Part shown: positions 52,751 through 63,673 of the stretch, piece after piece
How positions within the stretch are numbered: position 1 is the stretch's first letter
Layout: every line of letters begins with the position of its first letter
Assembly (NCBI GenBank): GCA_024195265.1
Contig: JAJLRJ010000011.1
Location: 21,245,402 to 21,309,401 of the forward strand
DNA from: Dendrophyllia cribrosa
Lineage: Eukaryota > Cnidaria > Anthozoa > Scleractinia > Dendrophylliidae
DNA length: 64,000 nt
Direction: 5' to 3'
Position numbers and translations under genes: made by a program
The notes under the pieces: model-generated
Told to the model about the DNA's origin: nothing
Databases searched by the model: none
Seen by the model: the letters and a program-made list of their open reading frames with translations, nothing else

Positions 52751-55062
52751 TTACAATTGAGATTGGTACAGGCCTACAACGTTGCAACATGTTTTACCTT
52801 GGTGAAAGTTAAGGACGTAAGCCCACAGGTCCCCAGGGAGTCCTGGGTGAGGAACCCAGCCTGCTGCCGATGGTTTCACTAGGGCCTTGTGATCCCCTTT
52901 ATGAGCTAGTCTAAGTGACTTTGAGGAGTACTTCTGGATAAGTGGCCACCAATATTTCCTTGGGTAAACGTCTAAGACTACCATTGTGCAAGATCTATGA
53001 TGGTGTTCAAGGTGATGTAAGACAGGACCGACTAGTGTCAAAGGTGGGAAAACGTAGGGACATTCAAGAGAGGCAACTTCATCTGAGAGGTTTTGTGCAA
53101 ACACGTTTACCCCTAAGGATTCTGGCGAAGGGTGAGGGGTAAAGTGGGGGAGACTCTTCTCATCGAGACCTTTCATCGCGTTCGAGTCGAGGGCCATAAG
53201 ATCACAAGTATGGCCCCCAGGGCCCCCAAATTCAGATTAGACTCTCTCCCACAATCTTGGACAGAGCATACTATCTACGGTCGATAATCTTCTTGAAGGA
53301 GCATCTGCCGGATTTTCATTCGTGGGGATATATGATAGTCGCAACACGATGTTCAGCTTAACTGTGGTAAAGAAGAGCTCCTTAACAGCTCTGTTTAGGG
53401 TTACACTCCTGCCACCCTGATTACACCAGGAAAAATAGAGGGCTTTATTGTCTACACCTGCATCCACTCTAGTATCCTTAAGGACATCAGAAAAGGACAA
53501 GAGAACTTTGTTAAGAGCGATTGCTTCTCTTGTGTTGATATCATAACCCCTTTCCGTCTCCGTCCAATAGTCTGCGACGCTTGCTGTAGGCACAGATAAC
53601 AGCTCTCCACCCCATCCTGAGCCCGAGGCATCAGTTGCAATGGATATACGCAGGTGGCGTTCATCCCTCCAGGGCAAAGGGTTATCCCAATCTTCCAGAA
53701 ATAGCCAGTGAGAGATTTCTTCTCGAAGGGCCTTATAAAGACGGGTGGGCTTATTAGACCGCAAACCTTTAGAAATTGCGCAATTCATCTCTCTTGTAAA
53801 GAGCAACGCCCCAGGGACTACTAACGCGAACGAAACACACTTCCCAGCCAACCTTTGGAGAGTCTTGACTGATACTACTTGGCATGTGAGGGTTTCGCGT
53901 ATAAGGGCCAGGAATTTATCCCTTTTCGCAGGAATTAGGTGAAATACCATTCTCACGGAGTCTGACAGGAAACCAAGGTATGGGACTACTTGTTGTGGGG
54001 TCAATATTGATTTAGAAAGGCCCAGAAAATATCCAAGATCAATCAGGTAATACGCCACAAGAAATATCGCGGATTTTGCTGCTGCGAGATTACGTTCTTC
54101 CACAGTCTTGAGTGATCTGTATGGACCTTGGTCAAGGGCGACTTGTAATTGGCCATTATGGCGGTCATCGATGTAGAGGGAGCAGGGGATACCAATGGAG
54201 CGGAGAAAGTTCGATGCCATGAGACCTGTAGAGTGATATATGGAGGGGGAGATTTTCCACCCGAATGGTAACGTGTTGTACAGGAAGAGCCAACCGCCCC
54301 ATTGGATACCGAAGAACAACCTGCTCTGTTCTGTAAGTAGTAAATGGTCGTACCCAGACTTATCGTCCAGGATCGTTTGGTATGTGTTCTGGGCTACATA
54401 ACGGGGAAGATTCGTTATTGAATCCAGTTTAAAAGGAACATCCCTCATCCACAGATTTAAAAATCGTGCGTCATGACATAATCTGGGCTTACTTGGTTCA
54501 ACGGTCAGCGGCAAAACTAGGTGCGGTAGTTCAACTTCACTGGTTTTTCCCATCAACGTTATTGCCCCTGTTTGCAAACGTTCAAGCAAAGTTTCCCTTA
54601 CAAAGTGAGCAAAAGGCTTACAGGCGGGGCTATTTTTAAAAAACTCTGATGGCGGGCGGTCTGATTGATAGTGACGGCCTTTAAAGCTGCCAGAGAATGG
54701 CTGAAAAAATTCAAAAATGGAAACTCCATCGCGAATCCAACTTAATATCTTAACTTGTTCCGGTGAAGGGTTGTCACCCACGATTCTGCACCATTTATCG
54801 TAGTGTTTGTGGAATTCACCTGCGCGAAAGGCGTTTGGATCTCTAAATAATAATTTTGCTGGGTCCGCTAATTCTTCTCCATTTATCACTCTGTGTATGT
54901 ATTGTTCTGAAAATTCCCGGACTGTCACCCCTGAGCTAACCTCCAGTGACGTTCCCATCCAATCCACCCACGTGATTGGCTTTTGCGGCATCTTTGCACA
55001 TTGTGCAACTTTTCCATCGAACTGTGGGTCAAACTCCCATTCCCAGGGGAGACTTGTGGTGA
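52751..55062 (-). pseudogene. DIRS pol: reverse transcriptase-RNase H, one nonsense codon
   Basis: Coding can be read in phase from an acceptor-like CATACCTAG at ~55063 through ATG 54991 to a TAA at 53237-53239. It then continues in the same phase (GGPGGHTCDLMALDSN at 53200) to 52751. RT motifs: KPRLCHDARFLN, LDDKSGYDHLLL, NTLPFGWKISP, and the catalytic CSLYIDDRHNGQ. RNase H: TDASGSGWGGELL (Asp), NTREAIALNKVL (Glu), GVDNKALYFSW (Asp) and NPADAPSRR. The tail contains NVFAQ, YVFPPLTLV and WWPLIQK, characteristic of DIRS elements. One premature TAA is the only break seen. Confidence 0.9.
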
Positions 55063-55369
55063 TCTAGGTATGAAAACAAAGGAATAATAAAAAGAAAGGG
55101 AACCGAGGTTAGCAGAGGGGTGACAGTCATGACCCAGCAATAGACTGGGGGAGTGTGTTTAGATACTCTTTTTCACAACTGCCACTTCTCTACTAGAGGA
55201 AAAGGAGGAAGAAAATTCCTAAAACGAGAGGCAAGGGTGAATAAACGTAGAATAGCGATTCATTGCCACATTATACAGTATTTATTGAAATACAGCATTA
55301 CATAGTCAGCAATTTCTGACGCAATAGTAAACAAATTCTGTTCTTTGCGATCTTAGATATAACCCATGT
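55063..55369. other. DIRS gag-pol junction, possible intron
   Basis: Stop codons in all minus frames and a CCTAG acceptor at the end suggest pol may be expressed by splicing. No clear donor was fixed. Confidence 0.4.
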
Positions 55370-57353
55370 TTATTTGTTATTGTTAATGTTCCTAGGTCGG
55401 GAAGCAGGTTCAGACGGGCGTCCGCGCTGTTCCCTCCTTCTTTTGAAACAATTGACAGTGATATGCCCAAGCTTCCCACAACTATAGCAGCGAACATATG
55501 GGGCATTTGACCTCCTCGCATGTGACAGTGGCATTGGTTGCGGCTGACTCCTGTTGCTCTTCTCAACTTTTGCCATAATACCCAATATCTTCTCATGGTC
55601 TTTATCACCTAGCAATGGCAAGAGAAAGCTCCGGAAGATATGGTTAGGCTGGTCCAATTTCGTTCTCAAAGCTTCGTAGGTCAAACGGAAGTAGCCCTCC
55701 TTCTCGTGGCGTACATCGCGAGCGGTATTCTTAAGAGCTTCCAGTAACTCTAGGACCTCGTGCTTATTAAACTCCACAATGGGACGGGAGGCGAGATTTT
55801 TAATTTTGTTGAGGAGGCTGTCCACTGATGAACTGGAGAAAATATCCATATCCGCTCTCATTTCATCGTACTTTTTCTGTAAGGCCTATAATTTCAAAAG
55901 GAAAAGGCAAGATACTCTCAGACGCTTTATAATCGTAGAACTAGTTCATACGTATTCAACATATCTGCGCCCATAATACATTCTCTCACCCGATTGCCAA
56001 TATTTTTTTTTTTTTTTTTTTTACTTCCGCGGCCAATATTATTCACATTTGAAAATCACAACAAACGCCTATAGGGTTTCACTTCCGTTGCCAATAATAT
56101 TCACATTTGCAAAATAATAACAAGCTCTTTTTGAGTTCCCCTTCCGCGGCCAATCTTAACCACGTTTGAAAAAAAATCATAACCAACGCTTATAGAGTTT
56201 CACTTCCTTGGCCAATAATATTCACATTTAAGAAATCATAACAAATTTTGACGAGTTTCAATCCGTGGCCAATAATATTCACATCTTCCAGAACATAACA
56301 AACAATTACGAGTCTCACCTCCGTGGCCAATAACATTTCACATTTGCATATAACAATCTCTTACGAGTTTACTTCGAGGCCAATAACATATCACATCTGC
56401 ATAAACAAGCTCTTGCGCGTTTCACTTCGTGGCCAATAACATATCACGTCGGCGTCAACAAACTCTTGTTCCGTGGCCAATAACATTTCACATTTGTATA
56501 TAATACACTCTTACAAGTTTCACCCCTGTGGCCAATACCATTTCACATATCTCAAGGGGTTCCGTAGTCAGCCGAAAGTATGACCATTATTTGCAATAAC
56601 AAACTCACAAGGAGTTCTTACTCCGCGGCCAACGCAATGGCCATTATCGCCAACAATAGACTCTTACGAGTCAACTCCGCGGCCAATACATTTCACATAT
56701 CTCAGGAGTGCCGTGGTCAATATAAAACATGACCATTATTTGCGATAACAAACTCACAAGGAGTCCTAATTCTGTGGCCTACGCAATGGCCATTATCGCA
56801 AATAAAAAACTCTTACGAGTCCACTCCGGGGCCAATAACATTTCCCATCGCGCATCACTCTCAAAAGAAAGTATTACTCCTGTGGCCAACAACACTTAAT
56901 AAAATAATAATTTCAGAACTAACACGTGTTAAAGCGAAAATTTACCTCAAGTTTTTCCTCCGTCGACAAGCCCTGGCCTTGTGGTGCGGGATTCTGCCCT
57001 TGCTGAACCTGTGGCATGGGATTTTGGCCTTGCTGAACCCGTGGCGCGGGATTTTGGCCTTGCTGAACTTGTGGCGCAGGGTTCTGACCTTGCTGAACTT
57101 GTGGCGCAGGGTTCTGTCCTTGCTGAACTTGTGGCGCCTGGTTCCGTCCTTGCTGAACTTGTGGCGCGGGGTTCTGTCCTTGCTGAACTTGTGGCACTGG
57201 ATTCTGCCCTTGTCGAACTTGTGGCGCGGGATTTTGTCGTCGCTGAACTTGTGCTTGCGCTGGGTTCTGTCCCGGTTGAACTTGCTCCGGCGCTTGTTGC
57301 GGGAACTGTACATTAGCAGCTCTTCGGTCAGCCATGTTCATGGACAGTGCCAA
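55370..57353 (-). CDS. DIRS gag-like protein, two exons
   Basis: Exon 1 57353-56946 (136 codons) is dominated by an 11-residue repeat, NPAPQVQQGQ-type, about ten copies, ending STEEKLE at a GAG/GTAAAT donor. Exon 2 starts at 55876 after TTACAG and continues in the same phase (KKYDEMRADMDIFSSSS) to 55370, ending with a CCHC zinc knuckle (CYSCGKLGHITVNC) and a basic tail. The spliced product would be ~304 aa: disordered Gln/Pro-rich N-terminus, helical capsid-like centre (LLNKIKNLASRPIVEFNKHE), zinc knuckle binding RNA. Phase agreement of both sites supports the intron; the 1.07-kb intron is filled by a minisatellite. Confidence 0.75.
55985..56890. repeat. ~55-bp minisatellite inside DIRS gag intron
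   Basis: About 15 diverged units built on GTGGCCAATAACATTTCACA followed by ~15-25 AT-rich bases and CTCTTACGAGTTTCAC. Each unit carries a CCAAT box in the same orientation. Confidence 0.85.
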
Positions 57354-57406
57354 TTCCAGTCGTCAATTCTGCTTGCTGGAAAATTCGTGTTCGTAGCAGG
57401 AAAAAT

Positions 57407-57583
57407 CGTTCCCCCTTTCCTCCTTCGCGCTGGAAAACTGAGAGACTGAACGAGAAAAACATCGGGTCTTGTATTTATTATTATCCTGGGGTGTGAAATA
57501 CTCGTGCAATGCCTAATTTGCGCTTATATGGCAGTTTTGTGTGATATCATGCCTCGCACTTTATTATCAAGCGTTGTGAATAG
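57407..57583 (-). repeat. DIRS split direct repeat A (5' terminal copy)
   Basis: Matches 50912-51088; the outer end TTGTGAATAG meets satellite sequence GGCTAAATATGG. Confidence 0.95.
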
Positions 57584-59489
57584 GGCTAAATATGGCTGTA
57601 TATGGTTGTTTACGGTTGTATATGGCTGTATATGGCTGAATATGGCTTAATAGGGCTGAATATGGCTGTATATGGCTGTATACGGTTGTATATGGCTGAA
57701 TAGGGCTGAAAGGGCTGAATATGGTTGAATATGGTTGTATATGGCTGTATACGGTTGTATATGGTTGTTTTTGGCTGTATATGGCTGTATATGGTTGTAT
57801 AAGGCTGAATAGGGCTGAATAGGGTTGAATATGGCTGTATATGGCTGTATATGGCTGAATACGGTTGTATATGGTTGTATATGGCTGTATTTGGCTGTAT
57901 ACGGTTGTATATGGCCGAATATGGTTGTATATGGCTCTATATGGCTGAATAGGGCTGAATAGGGCTTTATTTGGCTGAAATTACGGTTGTATATGGCTGT
58001 ATATGGTTGTATATGGCTGTATATGGCTGTATACGGTTGTATGTGATTGAATATGGCTGTATATGGCTGAATACGGCTGAATAGGGCTGAATATGGCTGT
58101 ATACGGTTGTATATAGCTGTATATGGTTGTATATGGCTGTATATGGTTGTATAAGGCTGAATAGGGCTGAATATGGCTGTATACGGTTGTATATAGCTGT
58201 ATATGGTTGTATATGGCTGTATACGGTTGTATATGGTTGTATATGGCTGAATACGGCTGTATTTGGCTGTATACGGTTGTATATGGCTGTATATGGCTGA
58301 ATACGGCTGAATAGGGCTGAATACGGCTGAATAGGGATGAATATGGCTGTATACGGCTGAATAGGGCTGAATATGGCTGTATACGGTTGTATATAGCTGT
58401 ATATGGTTGTATACGGCTGTATATGGCTGTATACGTTTGTATATGGTTGTATATGGCTGTATATGGCTGAATACGGCTGAATACGGCAGTATTTGGCTGT
58501 ATACGGTTGTATATGGCTGTATATGGCTGTATATGGCTGTATATGGCTGAATACGGCTGAATAGGGCTGAATACGGCTGGATAGGGCTGAATGTGGCTGT
58601 ATATGGCTGTATATGAATATGGTTGTATACGGTTGTATATGGCTGTATACGGTTGTATATGGCTGTATATGGCTGAATACGGCTGAATAGGGCTGAATAT
58701 GGCTGTATATGAATATGGTTGTATACGGCTGAATAGGGCTGAATATGGCTGTATATGAATATGGTTGTATACGGTTGTATATGGCTGTATACGGTTGTAT
58801 ATGGCTGTATATGGCTGAATACGGCTGAATACGGCTGAATATGGCTGTATATGGCTGTATACGGTTGTATATAGCTGTATATGGCTGTATATGGCTGTAT
58901 ACGGTTGTATATGGTTGTATATGGCTGTATTTGGCTGTATACGGTTGTATATGGCTGAATATGGCTGTATACGGTGGTATATGGCTGTATACGGTGGTAT
59001 ATGGCTGTATACGGTTGTATATGGCTGTATACGGTTGTATATGGCTGTATATGGTTGTATATGACTGTATACGGTTGTATATGGCTGTATATGGCTGAAT
59101 AGGGCTGAATATGGCTGAATATGGTTGTATACGGTTGTATACGGTTGTATATGGCTGTATATGGCTGAATAGGGCTGAATATGGTTGTATACGGTTGTAT
59201 ACGGTTGTATATGGTTGTATACGGTTGTATATGGTTGTATATGACTGTATATGGTTGTATATGGTTGTATATGGCTGAATAGGGCTGAATATGGTTGTAT
59301 ACGGTTGTAAACGGTTGTATATGGTTGTATATGACTGTATATGGTTGTATATGGCTGAATAGGGCTGAATATGGTTGTATACGGTTGTATACGGTTGTAT
59401 ATGGTTGTATATGGCTATATATGGTTGTATATGGTTGTATATGGCTATATATGGCTATATATGGTTGTATATGACTGTATATGATTGTA
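57584..59489 (-). repeat. 10-bp satellite array, right arm, outer segment (~190 units)
   Basis: TATGGTTGTA, TATGGCTGTA, TACGGTTGTA, TAGGGCTGAA units, reverse complement of the left arm. Together with 49516-49612 and 50569-50772 the right arm totals ~2.2 kb, close to the 2.4-kb left arm. Confidence 0.95.
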
Positions 59490-59556
59490 TATGGGGGACT
59501 ATATGGGAGACTATATGATAGGACGACTATGTGGAGACTTCCATGGATTAAATACC
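59490..59556 (-). repeat. Terminal inverted repeat, right
   Basis: GACTATATGATAGGACGACT..GGAGACTTCCATGGAT, the inverse of 40396-40460, ending AAATACC. Confidence 0.9.
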
Positions 59557-59564
59557 GTCAAGGG
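59557..59564. repeat. 8-bp target-site duplication, right copy (GTCAAGGG)
   Basis: Matches 40388-40395 across the 19-kb insertion. Confidence 0.75.
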
Positions 59565-60545
59565 GCCGTAGCCCTACACATAGCTGGATAAGACCATGAT
59601 GTAAGGTGCCATGGCGCTCGTCTTCCACAAGAAGAGTGGCAGTAAAGGAGGTCACACATTCCCTGAGTTCCAGGATAAGTTGGCGGCACCGTTTAAGGAT
59701 ATCAGCAGCGAAAGAGACTCCAACTGCAGCAGGAGGATCTGAGGTGGATTGTTCCATGACCAAGTGAGGTGTACGCTGGAGAGCCGCGCATGACTGACAG
59801 CCCCGCATGACTGACAGCCCAGGGATGTGCGTTTGATAGCCTTGTCCAAATCAAGAGCATAGAAGTAACGACTCACTATCTTCTTAAGCTGACTGCTGGA
59901 CGGATGAGACAGTTGTAGGTGTAAGGCAGTCAGGAGGCCATCCAGGACTTGTCTGGGAACGATGATACACTCGCACGAAGGAACAAGGGGCTCGTCTCGT
60001 TTCACTACAAGAAGGCCATTACGGGCGATTGTTGCAGCAGCAGTCAAGTATCTTTTTACATCTTTAATATTAGTTAGCTTCTTGGAGGGGCAAGTTCCTT
60101 GTACTAAGTGCGCATGAGTATGACGTTAATCCGAGCATTCAGATTGGATTGACAGCCAGGTTGTGCGGCTTGTGAAAGGAAGCTTCTTCAAACCAGACAA
60201 TACCTCCTGGGCAGACAGGCAACGGACAACAAACTCCTCTGCCTGCTTAATGAATTTACATATTTGGCATGAACCGTCACTACAATCTGGCACGTGGCGG
60301 CTGGCGAAATCGGCCGGTAAGATAGAGGCACCTGCAACGTGCCTTACGGTGGCCTGGTAGCGACTGACAGTTGATAAGAATGTTGACACCCGTGGACTCG
60401 CCGAGAACTCTCTTCTGCACAACTTTTCAAAGGCTTGAACGCATGGCTTGCTATCAGTGAGGACACATGCCCTGTATTTCGACTGTATAATGTAAGGGCT
60501 GAAATGCTTGGTTGCCACGCTGATAGCTAGAGCTTCTACCTCGCA
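59557..60545 (-). pseudogene. Gypsy-like RNase H and integrase N-terminal part (left half after insertion)
   Basis: The minus strand starts abruptly in RNase H ([53 protein letters not shown]). After a TAA at 60126 the same phase continues (LTNIKDVKRYL) into integrase: VPRQVLDGLL, LHLQLSHPSSSQLKKI (His pair) and LGCQSC (Cys pair) of the zinc domain. A tandem duplication of GCATGACTGACAGCCCC at ~59787-59820 shifts the frame, and the core continues as VGVSFAADILKR..LLVEDERHGTL to LRPLDG, where the transposon interrupts it. The RT and gag are missing (truncated at ~60545). The rest of the integrase is at 39653-40395. Confidence 0.88.
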
Positions 60546-60802
60546 GGGTAACAATGACAACGCCAAGGAAAATATCACTTGAAAAAATGGTTGGTGCTAT
60601 TTTAAACTACTTTGCAGTTGTTTAATGTTGTCTAATGTGACTGGATTGTCCAGGAGCTGAATTTATACGGCTGGCATTCAAGTTCAAGTAGACAAAAACT
60701 TTTTTCTACAAAACCTATGTATTTGATCACCTGACGTTGTTGTTTTGCAAGGAACGGCAAAGAAATGTAGCAAAGAGAACTAGAAAAAACAAAGACAACA
60801 AA

Positions 60803-60892
60803 TCTTAAAGTGGCCACTTAAATAAATCTTACAGTGGCCATTCTAAGGAATCTTAGAGTGGCCATTGTAAAAAATTTTAGTGTGGCCACTTG
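60803..60892. repeat. ~24-bp tandem repeat (TCTTAGAGTGGCCATT)
   Basis: Four units: TCTTAAAGTGGCCACTTA, TCTTACAGTGGCCATTCT, TCTTAGAGTGGCCATTGT, TTTTAGTGTGGCCACTTG. Confidence 0.85.
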
Positions 60893-61156
60893 ATAATATA
60901 TATAGATAGGCTGAGCCTAACAGCGTAGCTCTTTGAACAGAAAGCCGATGATAAAGTTAACTGAGGTGAAAGGTCGGAAGCACAAGGATAAAATTGACAA
61001 CCGGGCTATTTTTAATTTTAGCAATTCTCAAAAACAGAATTATGCGACCGTCTGCACAGTACATTTAGACCGTACAAAAGTTCACAAAAACAACTTTTTC
61101 TCCGTCTAGATAACTAGTACAACTAATTTCCAAATAAAATACACCTTTTGCTTATC

Positions 61157-62590
61157 AAAAATTGTCCGAGAAACTGATTTGGAAATCAAAATTGCAAAAA
61201 ATACACAAACATATTTGCATACGGCCACGCGAATGAAGTTGGAACTATAATAAAATTCAAGTCTTGTTTTGTTTACATAAAATCGCTTTTCAACCTATGT
61301 AATGAATGAACAAACATAAAAATGGACAACACAATCTTCTTTCGAAAAAAATTCTTCAAATCTCCATAAGTTTATGTTTAAAAGCAAAACGCGAACCATA
61401 TATTTATAGCTCATCAAGGCCAAGCTGTCTTCGATGAAAGAAATCAAAACAACTGAATTTGAGAACGTTTCATAAACAATTCTCCAAAACTAGCGAGAAC
61501 ACAAAGAAAAAGTTAATCACAGATTGATATCAACATAAATTCCCATCGAAAAATGTATTTTGTTTTACCTTTAAGTCCCTCCACTGTTAGAAATTCTTTA
61601 AATCTCTGCTTCTTCAGTTCTGAAACCCGAAATGACAAACATTTCCTCGCATTGCTCTCATCCCTGAAAGCTCTTCTTTTCCCCCTAAAGCGGCTTCCGA
61701 GTATGCCTTAATTAGTATCCCTATCTTGAGTAGCAAACTGCTAAAAACTGCAGGGAAATAATGACTTTAATTCTCCGCTAAACACAACAATCTAACTAAA
61801 ATGTTTACCGAGCTCACGGCTGTGTGGCAGCGCGAAAAACAAAGTCTTGGTCTCGGTTTGCTTTCAAAACTGCTAACATCCCGGATGTTGTCAAAAATTG
61901 CCCGAGAAACTGATTTGGAAATCAAAATTGCAAACATACACAAACATATTTGCATATAAGGCGACGCGAGTGAAGACAAAAAATCTAAGTCTTGTTTTGT
62001 TTTCATAAAATCGGTTTTCAATCTATGTAATGAACGAACAAACAAAAATGGACAATACAATCTTCTTTCGAAAAATTTTATTCAAATCTCCATTAGTTTA
62101 TGTTTAAAAGCAAAAGACGTACCATTTATAACGCATCAAGGTAGAGCTGTCCTCGATGAAATTCAAGATAACAACACGACTTAATTTGAGCACATTTCTT
62201 AAACATGTCTCCAAAACTTAAGAGAACACAAAGGAAAAGTCAATCAAAAATTGATATCAACATAAATTCCCATCGAAAAATGTGATTTATTTTACCTTTA
62301 AGTCACTGGACTGCTTGGAAATTCGTTAAAACTCCGCTTCTTAGGTTCTAAAATCCGTAATAAAAACAAGGCATCTCCCCGCATTGCTCCTGCATTGATA
62401 AAAACGTATGAGGGTTCCTTGAAGCAAGATTTTATCCGTGAAAGCTCTTCTTTTTCCACTAAAGCGGCTTCTGAGTATCCCTTAATTAGTATCCCTGTCT
62501 TGAGTAGCAAACCGCGAAAAAAATGCAGGGAAATAACGACTTTACTGCTCCGCTAAACACTGCGAAAGATCCAACTTTTAAAGTGTTTAC
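61157..62590. repeat. Tandem duplication of a ~735-bp unit
   Basis: Copy 1 (61157-~61830) and copy 2 (61892-~62590) share GAGAAACTGATTTGGAAATC, TCTTCTTTCGAAAAA, ATAAATTCCCATCGAAAAAT and GTATCCCTxTCTTGAGTAGC in order. Copy 2 carries ~45 extra bases (GCATTGATAAAAACGTATGA). Confidence 0.9.
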
Positions 62591-62675
62591 CGAGCTGACG
62601 GCTGTGTAGCCGCATGTGTGGCATCATACTCTGTCCAACGGTGCGCGGTGGCGGCGGACGGACCAACGCGCCTGC

Positions 62676-62824
62676 GAAACATTCCGCTAGCCATGACCAT
62701 GAAAAATGATGGGCATAGGTTCTGTGAGTATGGGGCTGCGCAGCCGGGCCTTCGGCCTGGCGAGTGCTCCACTATGAGTATGGGGCTACACGCGGGATTT
62801 CGGCCCGCAGAGCTCCACTAAAAA
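62676..62824 (+). repeat. Dispersed repeat, GCCGGGCC hairpin type (copy 2)
   Basis: Same block as 1756-1855, here with the ATGAGTATGGGGCT hairpin module present twice (62727 and 62774). Confidence 0.85.
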
Positions 62825-62910
62825 TTTATATTTATGGCCTGAGGTTACGTAGGCCACGTTTAATGACCTGATTTACATAGGGTACTTTTATTATAATTTT
62901 TTAGTTAATT

Positions 62911-63673
62911 TTACATAGGGGACTTTGCCCAGATGCTGCCATTGATCCCAAGATCTTCACTATCAGCACCGTAGAAATTGTCTACATAAACATCGACTTG
63001 AATGCATTGCTGGTTGAGAATGTAAACAACTGCCTTGGTTGTTCGTTGGCAGGCAAGAAAGGCATGACAGTGAAAATATAGCGAACCGTCAACAGTCATT
63101 CCATGAAGATGATAGTTATGCGGGTCAACAGGAATTTGGCGATAGGTGCACCGCAGGTCTTTCTTGAAAATAAGACAGCGTGTGCCTTTTTTTTATTAAT
63201 GAAGACACAAGGCAGTTGACGCCTGGTAGACATAATCTGTAGGACTTGCTTAGATATTCGTCTCGTGGTATGCCATCGTTGACTGAATATCCCGGAAGGA
63301 AAACTCAGGTCATGGATTTTTCGTGGTTTAATGGAATTTCTCTTGGCAGCACACTGTAGGGGCGATATCATGCAGTCAACATTGAATGGGTTGTGTTTAA
63401 AAGGGCCAATGATAGCACAATACTACAGTTCCTAAGTGATGTACTTGTTAATAAAAGAAGGGTTTTGTTCATGACGTGTTGAAGGATGATTTCGAAGCGT
63501 TGAACGTGGGAACTGGTCGGATTAAAAATGAATGGGCCAACCATATTTAAGAAATTCAACAATGATAAATTGTTGTGGTAGTCTCTGAGATAAAGTTCCC
63601 ATAAATCAAGGTTAAACACTGTTCGGACAGGAAGTCTCGCTCCCTGAAAGTTGTATTGTGAGCTCGCTCGCAA
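62911..63673 (-). pseudogene. Decayed reverse transcriptase of a DIRS-like or related retroelement
   Basis: Three successive minus-strand frames carry ordered RT-like pieces: FNLDLWELYLRDYHNNLSLL (63600), then SPLQCAAKR..HDLSFPSG (63350-63290), then PVDPHNYHLHGMTVDGSLYF, FLACQRTTKAVVYI and VDVYVDNFYGA at ~62980. The last is a degenerate Y-x-D-D catalytic loop with Asn in place of the second Asp. The order P/DLSFP, CQRTT, Y-x-D-D matches tyrosine-recombinase-type or related coral RTs. Multiple frameshifts and the changed catalytic residue mark it as dead. Confidence 0.6.

Larger units (their letters stand above)
50773..57583 (-). mobile_element. DIRS/Ngaro-like tyrosine-recombinase retrotransposon
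   Basis: 6.8-kb element with gag, RT-RNase H and tyrosine recombinase genes in that order on the minus strand. It has split direct repeats: A (177 bp) at 57583-57407 and again at 51088-50912, and B (64 bp) at 51152-51089 and again at 50836-50773. The minus-strand order A-genes-B-A-B is the split-direct-repeat architecture known for PAT/Ngaro elements. A 75-base unique segment separates the last A and B. GAATAG is shared by both junctions and the internal A/B joint, and no target duplication is evident. Confidence 0.9.
40396..59556 (-). mobile_element. Composite DNA transposon with satellite arms and DDE-OTU-CXC gene
   Basis: Ends are GGTATATGATCCATGG and, inverted, GGTATTTAATCCATGG; the inverted repeats extend ~65 bases. 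Inside each lies ~2.2-2.4 kb of the same 10-bp satellite in opposite orientation, and the core (42.8-49.5 kb) holds a single spliced transposase-like gene. The unit interrupts a gypsy-like integrase and has an 8-bp duplication at its ends. The right arm is interrupted by two later insertions (49613-50568 and 50773-57583). Subtracting these leaves ~11.4 kb. 8-bp duplications are known for several DNA transposon superfamilies (hAT, P, Zisupton); the superfamily is left open. Confidence 0.85.
60579..62675. other. Non-coding, tandemly duplicated sequence
   Basis: No gene supported; the two repeats below account for most of it. Confidence 0.5.

Noticed and set aside
56979..57449. Leu/Ala/Val-rich plus-strand frames
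   Set aside because: Antisense shadows of the repeated Gln/Pro-rich gag exon.
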